Shown piece after piece: positions 55,271 to 64,000 of a stretch of 64,000 bases of DNA (the stretch's first letter is position 1; each line of letters starts with the position of its first letter). The DNA is from Saccopteryx bilineata (lineage: Eukaryota > Chordata > Mammalia > Chiroptera > Emballonuridae), in contig NC_089492.1 in the NCBI RefSeq assembly GCF_036850765.1, positions 296,803,090 to 296,867,089 on the forward strand, given 5' to 3'. The notes below the pieces were generated by a model. The model was not told the origin of the DNA. It ran no database searches and worked only from the letters and a program-made list of their open reading frames with translations. The position numbers and the translations under genes were made by a program.

Positions 55271-56270
55271 CTGGTTCAGGAAGGAGAGACTTGGAGAGAG
55301 GCTCCAGGAAAATGGACTCTCCCATTGTTGGAGCCTGCAAACACTAACAAGCCCCAACTACCAACAAGACTGAGGCCTAGTATATGTCATCACCATAGCA
55401 ACATATCAACTTCAAATCTCTACCTAAGTGTGCCACAGGGGCAGAGCTTGGGGTACAGTGCCACCGACCAAAAAGAGAGAGAAGAAGGAAAAGGCAAGAA
55501 GATAATCTCTCAAAATCAAAAATAATCCACAGTTTTTATAACATTTGCCACTTTTTTAAAATTTTTTTAATCTTTATTTTTTTTTCCTACCTTGGTCCTT
55601 TTATACTCTTTTTGTCTTATTCTTATCTTTTCATCTTGAACTTCATTACCCATAGGTGTTACGTTTTCCATTCTTTTTTTTTCTTTGTCTCTATGAGGGT
55701 TACATTCCAAAAACCTTAACTCTCTCCTTTTTTTTTTCTTTCTTTCCTTTTCTCTTTTTTTCTCCCTCTCTTTTGCTTTCTTCTTTTCTCTTTCACTTTT
55801 CCTTTCATTCAATCCTCACTCACAAACAAATATTTTATTTTGGATTAAATTTTTTTCTTTGTGGCATTTTGTGTGCCTTTTACTGCGCTTTTGAACTCAT
55901 TAGCATTTCCCCAACCCCAGCTCTCCATTCTATGTAGTTTTTGTTCCACTTAATACAATAGTATTTTTTTCTTTTTCTTGTTTTCTTCTTTTCTCTTTCA
56001 CTATACCTCTCATTCAACTGTCACTTACAAGCAAATTATTTTATTCTTGATCCAAATTTTTTTCTTGTAGCATTTTGTGAGTCCTTATCTCGTTTTTTGC
56101 CCCTTTGTCACTTCTCCCCAACTCAGGCCCTCCATTCTAGGTAGTTTTTGTTCCATTTATCAGAATATAATTCTCAGTTTTTCATGGTATTTTCTCAAAA
56201 AAATATATAATTTTAATTTTTTTATTCTTTATCAATTCTTATTAGTTGTTATTAACAAAACAACTCTCAG

Positions 56271-57270
56271 ATGCCATTAAGGAAAAGGAAACCAAATATC
56301 TATGACACAAAAGACAGAGATGTAGCACAGATAGATGAGGAAAAATCTCTGGAAAAAAATTTTAATAGATTGGAAACCTTGGAGTTAAATGATAAAGAAT
56401 TTAAAATAGAAATCCTAAAAATATTTAGAGATATACAAGAAAGCACAGAAAGGCAATTTAAGGAGCTCAATAAATAACTCAATGAACAGAAAGAATCTAT
56501 GAGCAAGGAAATTGAAACTATAAAAATGAATCAAACAGAGATGAAATACTCCATGAACTGAAAAACTAGGTAACAAGCTTAGCTTATAGAACAGGCCAGA
56601 TAGAAGAGAGAATTCGTGACATAGAAGACAGGAAACTAGAGGCACAATAGAGAGAAGAGGAGAGAGACTCATGAACTAAAAAAAAAAATGAGAATGCCCT
56701 ACAGGAATTGTCTGACTCCATCAAAAGGAGCAACATAATAATAATAGGTATATCAAAAGAAGAAGAGAGAGAAAATGGAATGGAGAACATTTTCAAACAA
56801 ATAATAGATGAGAACTTCTCAAGCCTATGGAAAGAAATAAAGCCTAGAATTCAAGAAGCAGACAGAACACCAAGTTATCTTAACCCCAACAAACCTACTC
56901 CAAGGCACATCATAATGAAATTGGCACAAAACAATGACAAAGAAAATATTCTCAAGGCAGTCAGAAAATAGAATACAATATATAAAAGAAGGCCTATTAG
57001 ATTATCATCAGATTTCTTAGCAGAAACTCTACAAGCTAGAAGAAACTGGACCCCAATATTTAAAGTTCTGAAAGAAACTTCCAGCCAAGAACACTATACC
57101 CATCAAAGCTATCCTTCAAATATGAAGGAGAAATAAAAACATTCACAGATACAGAAAAGATGAGGGAATTTATCACCAGAAAACGCCCAGTTCAGGAAAT
57201 ACCAGATACAAAGAACAAATCAAAACCAGAATTTAAAGCTCTACCAAAAACACAATAAAATCCAATTTAA
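56271..57270 (+). pseudogene. L1 copy D ORF1
   Basis: It starts MPLRKRKPNIYDTKDRDVAQ, with a coiled-coil half to 56477 where a TAA ends the frame. The CTD part at 56708-56971 has PRHIIMKLAQNNDKENILK. Several stops and frame shifts. Confidence 0.82.
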
Positions 57271-57365
57271 ACTGTGACAACAAAAACAGAAAAGGGGAGA
57301 GGACAAAAATTAACAGTAGCAAAGGAAGATGAAGTGAAGAAGCACCAATGAGATAGTGTTATACA

Positions 57366-57572
57366 ATGAACATGATAGATAGGTACCCTTTTCATTATTT
57401 AATGGCAATCACTCGTGAAAAATCCACCACGGAAGCACATGACTTGAAAAAAGAAGTAACAGAGGAAAGAAGTATAGGTTACAATCAAACAAAAACAAAC
57501 GATAGCAATATAAAAGAGAAGAATCAAACAAGATACAAAACTAACAGAAACCAATATATAAAATGGCAATAG
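57366..57572 (+). CDS. Small inter-ORF frame of L1 copy D
   Basis: 68 codons ending NRNQYIKWQ and TAG, overlapping the ORF2 ATG at 57563 within ATGGCAATAG. It corresponds to the 31825-32064 frame of copy B. Confidence 0.3.
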   Translation: MNMIDRYPFHYLMAITREKSTTEAHDLKKEVTEERSIGYNQTKTNDSNIKEKNQTRYKTNRNQYIKWQ

Positions 57573-58257
57573 GAAACCCTCAAGTGTCAATAATTACATT
57601 AAATGTAAATGGATTGAACTCACCAATAAAAAGACACAGAGTAGCAGAATGGATTAAAAAAGAAAATGCAGCCCTGCCCGGTTGGCTCAGTGGTAGAGCG
57701 TCCGCCTGGCGTGCAGGAGTCCAGGGTTCAGTTCCCGGCTGGGGCACAAAGAAGAAGTGCCCATTTGCTTCTCCACCTCTCCCCCTCTCCTTCCTCTCTG
57801 TCACTCTCTTCCCCTCCCACAGCCAAGGCTTTATTGGAGCATAGTTTCCCTGGGCACTAAGCATGGCTCTGTGGCCTCTGCCTTGGGCACTAGAATGGAT
57901 CTGATTGTGGCAGAGCGATGCCCCAAGATGGGCAGAACATCGGCCCCTGGTGGGCATGCTGGATGGATCTCGGTTGGGTGCATGTGGGAGTCTGTCTGAC
58001 TGCCTCCCCATTTCCAACTTCAGGAAAAAAAATAAAGAAAATACAACTGTGTGCTGACTACAAGAAATACATCTAAGCTACAAGGATAAAAACAAATTCA
58101 AAGTGAAAGCCTGGAAAACAATACTCCAAGCAAATAACATCCAAAAAAAAAAAAAAAACCCAAAAAAACCCGGTATAGCAATAGTCATATGTAACAATGC
58201 TGACTACAAGACAGCAAAGGTAATCAGAGACAAAAACAGTTATTTCATTTATGGTCA
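57563..58257 (+). pseudogene. L1 copy D ORF2, 5' part
   Basis: It starts MAIGNPQVSIITLNVNGLNS. The endonuclease is interrupted by a SINE after WIKKEN and resumes with [17 protein letters not shown]. An A16 run and further frame changes follow. It ends at the junction with copy C. Confidence 0.82.
57671..58037 (+). mobile_element. SINE family A in L1 copy D ORF2
   Basis: Head CCCTGCCCGGTTGGCTCAG and B-box GGTTCAGTTCCC, ending CAACTTCAGGAAAAAAAAT. The flanks share AAAGAAAAT. Confidence 0.92.
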
Positions 58258-58456
58258 GAGTAATGGCGCCCTAAGGAGCGATACTGATAAATCTTCCCAA
58301 AAATTCAACAAGATCTTCAACCAGAAACAGAGAAATCTATCCTTGGAGCCTCCAGATGTTCCGCACTACACGTGAAGGTATGATTGAGCAAAAAATTGAC
58401 TAAATATATAATCAACCCCTAAGGAAATAAGGAGAAAGAAACACTCTGCCTTTCTC

Positions 58457-58491
58457 TTTTTTTTTTTAAAGATTTTATTTAATCATTATGG

Positions 58492-58532
<41 letters not shown>

Positions 58533-58653
58533 GGGGGAGGAGCAGGAAGCATCAACTCCCATATGTGCCTTGACCAGGCAAGCCCAGGGTTTTGAACCAG
58601 CAACCTCAGCGTTCCAGGTTGACGCTTTATCCACTGTGCCACCACAGGTCAGG
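58457..58653 (-). mobile_element. SINE family B in L1 copy C 5' UTR
   Basis: Target duplication CTCTGCCTTTCTC (58444-58456 and 58654-58666). A (GA)n array lies at 58496-58528. Confidence 0.94.
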
Positions 58654-58869
58654 CTCTGCCTTTCTCATTAACGTTAAATAAAGGCTGCTTTCACTGGGAA
58701 TGGAGAGTGTAGGAACTAAGGCAGGCAAAGGGGGTGAATAGATCCAGGCTGTGGCACAAATGGCCAAACCAGGCTGTGGCATGGACATCCAAGCCGAGGA
58801 AAAATTGTGCTTGTGGCAACCCAGTCAACACAAGCTAACGCTTGCGCCAAACCCAGACAAAGAAAGGCA

Positions 58870-59500
58870 CTCAGGACAGCCATTCGCCCCAATCTCCTGG
58901 TCGGTACACGCAGATAGTGGGCAAGAGATTCCTCTTAGAGCCCTGGGAGTGGGCACCTTTGTTACCCAACAGAGGGGCTGAGTCAGAGGCCTTAGTGTGG
59001 GCCAGATGCAGAATCTTGGGGTCATCCTTGCACCCTGAAAAAGCTGCACATGGGGAGGGAGCAAGAGCTAATTCCAATGCTGAAACTTTTCTGTGCAGGC
59101 GGGGGTCTCACTTGGAGAGAGAGGCAGCCAACCTGCTTCACATCCTCGTAGGTGCGCATGGAGAGTGGGTGAGAGATTCCTCCAAGCGCCCCGGGAGTGG
59201 GGGCCTGTGTTACCGGGCAGAGGGGCAGAGTCAGAGGCCTTTGTGTGGGAGGAAAGCGGAATCTCAGGTCGTCCCTGCACCCTGAAAAAGCCGCATACAG
59301 GGAGGGAGTGAGATCCAATTCCAATGCTGGAACTTTTCCGTGTGGGTGGGAGTCTCATTTGGAGTGAGAGGCAGCCTGCTTCATATCCTGGTCGACACAC
59401 GCAGATTGTGAGCGAGATATTCCTCTGAGCACCCCAGGAGTGGGCACCTGTGTTACCGGACAGAGGGGCAGAGTCAGAGGTCTTTGTGTGGGCAGAAACC
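58870..59500 (+). repeat. Tandem promoter monomers of L1 copy C
   Basis: About 2.5 direct repeats with a period of 242-246 bp. The landmark GTTACC(G/C)..CAGAGGGG recurs near 58957, 59203 and 59446; GGCAGAGTCAGAGG and CACCCTGAAAAAGC(C/T)GCA recur in register. It is the sense counterpart of the copy B monomers. Confidence 0.82.
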
Positions 59501-59879
59501 CCGCCTGATTATGCTAACAGCTCTTACTGATTGAGCCTTACCCAGAGCCCTGCATGGAGTGGGAATAGAGTGGGGATTTGCCAGCTCTCTGAGCCTCTTG
59601 CTCTCCAGGCAGAGGCAGCAGCAACCCCATAGCTGGATCATCAGGCTACTAATTCAGGAAGGAAAGACTAGGAGAGAGGCTCCAGGAACACGGACTCTCT
59701 CACTGTCAGAGCCTACAAATGCTAATGAGCCTCAACTGCCAAAGAGACTGAAGGCCAATATGTGAAATTGCCATAGAGACTTATCAACTGCAAACCTCTA
59801 CCTAAGCATGCTACAGGGACAGAATTCAGGGTACAGAGTCACCGATGAGGAAGAGGGAGAGAAAAGAAAAAGAAAGAAG

Positions 59880-60786
59880 ATAACCTCTCAAAATCAAGAT
59901 TAATCCACAGACATTATAACCTATCCAATTTTATTATATTTGTTTGTTTGTTTCTCTTATCTTCTTGTCTTGATTATTTTCTTCCTCTTCCAATTTGGTC
60001 GTTTAATTCTCTGCCAGTCTTAATCTTTCCTCTCCTTGAACTACACTACCCATAAGTGTTACATCTCCCATTATCTTTTCTTGTTTCTTCCTTTCTCTCT
60101 ATGAGAGTTGCACTCCAAAACCCTTAACTCTCTCTCTCTCCTTTTATTCTATTTTCTTCTTTTTGTGGTTTCCTCTTTTTCTCTCTCTCTCTTTTCTCCC
60201 TCTATATTAGTTTCTTCCTTTCTCCTCTATGTCTCCTCTCATTCAATCCTCAATAACGAACAAATTATTTTATCTGGAACTCAAATTCATTTTTTTTGCA
60301 CTTTGGGTTTTTTTTTTTACCTCTCTTTTTAAACTCACTAGCAGTGCTACCAACCCTGGCTATTCATTTTATCTAGTTCTTGCTTCACTAAATACAATAG
60401 TAATTTTTAAATTTTTCCCCCTTTTTCATTTTTCCCTCTTATTCCTCTCATCATATCTCTTAGTCAACCATCACCTAAAAGCAAATCATTTTATTCTTGA
60501 CCCACATTTTTTCCTTAATTGAATTTTGTGGCTCCATACCCCCTTTTTTGCACCTTTACTACTTCTCCCCAACTTAGGCCCTCCATTATAGGTATTTTTT
60601 GTTCTATTTAGCATAATATAATTCACAGTTAACCACAAGATTTCCTCAGGAAGGAGGGGAGAAGAGAGGAGAGGATAAAAAGGGGGGGGAATAATTTTTT
60701 TCTTTTAATTTTTTATATTTATTTTTATTTTTAACTTTTTGTTCTTTATTAATTCTCATTAATACTATCAACAAAACCTCTCACAG
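59880..60786 (+). other. L1 copy C pyrimidine-rich 5' UTR
   Basis: C/T-rich sequence with T runs, the antisense of the GA-rich block at 33.2-34.1 kb in copy B. No gene. Confidence 0.7.
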
Positions 60787-61820
60787 ATGCCATTAAGAAA
60801 AAGGAAATAGAATATCATGGATACAAAAGAAAGAGAGGTAACACAGATAGATGAGAAAAAATCTATGGACAAAAAATTTAATATATTGGAAATCTTGAAC
60901 TAAATGACATAGAATTTAAAATAGAAATCCTAAAAATACTCAGAAATATACAAGAAAACACAGAAATGTAATTCAGGGAGCTCAGAAAACAACTCAATGA
61001 ACACAAAGAATATATTACCAAGGAAATTGAAACTATAAAAACAAATCAAACAGAGATGAAAAACTCAATCCACAAGCTGAAAAACAAGGTAACAACCTTA
61101 GCTAATAGAACAGTCCAGATAGAAGGCAGGTTTAGTGGAATAGAAGACAAGCAACTTGAGGCACAACAGAGAGAAGAAGAAAGAGACTAAAAAGTTTTAA
61201 AAAATGAGAAAGCTCTATAGGAATTTTCTGACTCCATCAAAAAGAATAACATAAGAATAATAGGTATATCAGAGAGAGAAGAGAGAAAATGGAATGGAGA
61301 ACATATTCAAACAGATAATAGATGAGAACTTCCCAAGACTGTGGAAAGAATTAAAGCCTCAAATTCAAGAAGAAAACAGAACTCCGAGTTTTGTTAACTA
61401 CAAAACTACTCCAACAAACCTACTCCGAGGCACATCATAATGAAATTGACACAAACCAATGACAAAGAAAAAATTCTCAAGACAGCCAGGGAAAAGAAGA
61501 ATACAACATATAAAGGAAGGCCCATTAGATTATCATCAGATTTCTCAACAGAAACTACAAGCTAGAAGACAGTGGACCCCAATATTTAAGGTCCTGAAAG
61601 AGAGGAACTTTCAGCCACGAATACTATACCCATCAAAGCTGTCCTTCAAATAGGAAGGAGAAAGTGAAACATTCACAGATACAGAAAAGATGAGGGAATT
61701 TATCATCAGAAAAAACCCATTCCAGGAATTACTAAAGGGAGTTCTCCAACCAGATACAAAGAACAAAACAAAACAAAACCACAAGTAAAAGCTCCACCAA
61801 GAACACAATAAAACCAAATT
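60787..61820 (+). pseudogene. L1 copy C ORF1
   Basis: It starts MPLRKRK then TAG. Coiled-coil and CTD text continue in several frames; a readable part at 61459-61653 includes FKVLKERNFQPRILYPSK. Multiple stops. Confidence 0.82.
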
Positions 61821-62109
61821 TAAACTGATAACAAAAAAAGGGGGGGGGGGCGGATAGGATGGAGATTAACAGTAGCAAAGGACGATGGAGTGCAAAAGTA
61901 TTCACAAGATAGTGCACTACAATGAACAGGGTAGGGGCCCTTTTCATTACTTAAGGTAACCACCATTGAAAAAACCACCATAGAAGCACATGATTTAAAA
62001 AAGATAGCAACAGAGGAAAGATGTATGGAATACAACCAAATAAAAACAAAAGATAGAAAAACAAAAGATAAGAATCAAACAACACACAAAAGAGAAAGCA
62101 ATCTATAAA

Positions 62110-64000
62110 ATGGCAATAGGGAACTCACAAGTGACAATAATTACACTAGATGTAAATGGCTTAAACTCACCAATAAAAAGGCACAGATTAGCAGAATGGA
62201 TTAAAAAAGAAAATCCAACTGTATGCTGCCTACAAGCAACTCATCTAAGTAACAAGGATAAAAACAAAATCAAAGTAAAAGGCTGGAAAACAATACTCCA
62301 AGCAAATAACACCCCAAGACAGCAAAAGTACTCAGAGACAAAAAATGGCCGTTTCATAATGGTTAAGGGAACACTGAATCAAGAAGACATAACAATTCTT
62401 AATATATATGCACCAAACCAAGGAGCACCAAAATATATAGGACAACTACTTACTGACCTTAAAACAAAAACTGACAAAAATACAATCATACTTGGAGACC
62501 TCAATACACTGCTGATAGCTCTAGATTGGTCATCCAAACAGAGAATCAACAAAGATATAGTGGCCTTAAACAAAACACTAGAGCACCTGGATATGATAGA
62601 TATCTACAAGACATTTCATCCCAAAATGACTGAGTATACATTTTTCTCCAGTGTACATGGATCATTCTCAAGAATTGACCATATGTTGGGCCACAAAAAC
62701 AACATCAGAAATTCAGAAAAATCGAAGTTGTACCAAGCATATTTTCTGATCATAAAGACTTGAAACTAGAATTCAACTGCAAAAAAAGGAAAAAATTTCC
62801 ACAAAAATGTGGAAACTAAACAACATACTTTAAAAAAATGAATGGGTCAAAAAAGAAATAAGTGCAGAGATCAAAACATATATACAGACAAATGAAAATG
62901 ACAATACGACATATCATAATCTATGGGATGCAGCAAAAGCAGTGATAAGAGGGAAGTTCATATCACTTCAAGCATATATGAACAAACAAACAAGAGAGAG
63001 CCCAAGTAAACCACTAAACTTCACACCTTAAGGAACTAGAAAAAGAAGAACAAAGACAACCAAAAACCAGCCTAAGAAAGGAGATAATAAAAATCAGAGC
63101 AGAAATAAATGAAATGGAGAACAGAAAAACTATAGAAAAAATTAATAGAACAAGGAGCTGGTTCTTTGAAAAAATTAAGAAAATTGACAAACCCTTGGCA
63201 AGACTTACCAAGGAAAAAAGAGAAAGAACTCATATAAACAAAATCCAAAATGAAAGAGGAGAAATCACCACAAACACTGTAGATATACAAAGAATTATTG
63301 TAGAATACTATGAAAAACTTTATGCCACTAAATTCAACAACCTAGAAGAAATGGATAAATTCCTAGAACAATACAACCTCCCTAGACTGAGTCAAAAAGA
63401 AGCAGAATGCCTAAACAGACCTATTAGTAGAGAAGAAATAGAAAAAACCTTTAAAAACCTCTCCAAAAATAAAAGTCCAGGCCCAGACGGCTATACCAGC
63501 GAATTTTATCAAACATTCAAAGAAGACTTGGTTCCTATTCTACTGAAAGTCTTCCAAAAAAAAATTGAAGAAGAAGCAATACTTCCAAACACATTTTATG
63601 AGGCCAACATAATCCTCATACCAAAACCAGGCGAGGATGTCACAAAAAAAGAAAACTACAGACCAATATCTCTAAAATAATGAACAAAATACTAGCAAAT
63701 CAAATACAACAACATATTAAAAAAAATAATACATCATGATCAAGTGGGATTCATCCCAGAATCTCAAGGATGATTCAACATACGTAAAACAGTTAACTTA
63801 ATACACCATATCAACAAAACAAAGAACAAAAAACACATGATCTTATCAATAGATGCAGAAAAGGCTTTCGATAAAATACAACACAATTTTTTAGTTAAGA
63901 CACTCAACAAAATGGGTATAGAAGGAAAATATCTCAACATGATAAAGGCCATATATGATAAACCATCAGCTAACATCATATTAAATGGCACTAAACTGAA
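62110..64000 (+). pseudogene. L1 copy C ORF2, partial
   Basis: The endonuclease frame 62110-62763 starts MAIGNSQVTIITLDVNGLNS. It has CCLQATHLSNK, in which the Glu of the QETHL motif seen in copy B is Ala. A short deletion follows [15 protein letters not shown] is kept. After frame breaks the RT N-terminal part is open at 63114-63680 ([23 protein letters not shown]). A further stop or shift follows, then [12 protein letters not shown] before the window ends. Confidence 0.88.

Larger units (their letters stand above)
53035..58257 (+). mobile_element. LINE-1 copy D (full 5' end, interrupted)
   Basis: It starts with the L1 5' terminus AGAGAAATGGCGCC. It has a 3.2-kb 5' UTR, ORF1 from 56271, an inter-ORF frame, and ORF2 from 57563. 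The 5' UTR carries a hAT MITE and a family A SINE, and ORF2 carries another SINE. At 58257 ORF2 is cut by the 5' end of L1 copy C. Confidence 0.88.
58258..64000 (+). mobile_element. LINE-1 copy C (5' end to ORF2, runs off window)
   Basis: It starts AGTAATGGCGCCCTAAGGAG directly within copy D ORF2. It has a long 5' UTR with tandem monomers, ORF1 from 60787 and ORF2 from 62110, which is cut by the window edge. More mutations than copy B. Confidence 0.9.

Noticed and set aside
1..64000. CRISPR arrays, operons, bacterial promoters
   Set aside because: The window is mammalian. The direct repeats found are SINEs, L1 monomers and microsatellites.

Overview
The window is mammalian genomic DNA and most likely from a bat. 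It contains no bacterial-style genes. It is dominated by LINE-1 copies, tRNA-derived SINEs of at least four head types, endogenous retroviruses and hAT/mariner DNA transposons. The SINE heads and the abundance of young L1 and hAT MITEs are what I associate with bats (possibly Emballonuridae). That placement is from memory and cannot be proven here.

The only host-gene signal with a recognisable family is leukocyte immunoglobulin-like receptor (LILR) sequence, so the window is probably part of a leukocyte receptor complex. One decayed LILR at 10.65-12.93 kb keeps a leader-like exon and four Ig exons in the order D1-D2-D3-D4. A second, LILRB-type locus at 47.58-52.18 kb keeps a D2-like exon split by a SINE, two stalk exons, a transmembrane exon, cytoplasmic exons with tyrosine motifs (VTYAQV, VTYVPM, SVYAAL) and a poly(A) signal. 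Both carry disabling changes.

Layout: 0-1.1 kb L1 3' end; 1.2-1.75 kb RTE-like remnant; 2.75-4.25 kb a segment present again in inverted orientation; 4.94-9.68 kb a class I provirus (ERV1) with a Phe-type primer site; 10.65-12.93 kb LILR pseudogene; 14.4-19.4 kb repeats, a second copy of the duplicated unit and an unassigned ORF; 19.78-26.82 kb the inverted arm, split by a class II provirus (ERV2, 20.52-26.60 kb) with a 6-bp target duplication; 27.5-35.6 kb a nearly intact full-length L1 inside a hAT MITE inside an older L1; 36-43.2 kb older L1, a solo LTR, SINEs and a DNA transposon; 43.5-44.9 kb third copy of the duplicated unit; 45.24-46.22 kb a class II solo LTR; 46.31-47.17 kb a hAT element holding a mariner deletion derivative; 47.58-52.18 kb LILRB-like locus; 53.03-58.26 kb an L1 broken by SINEs and a MITE; 58.26 kb to the window end another L1 inserted into it.

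The elements interrupt one another, and the target-site duplications allow their relative ages to be read. The most informative items are the paired inverted segments (one keeps the empty ERV2 site), the nested L1/hAT stack, the mosaic ERV2, the monomeric L1 promoters with a recurring small ORF before ORF2, and the altered tyrosine motifs of the LILRB tail.
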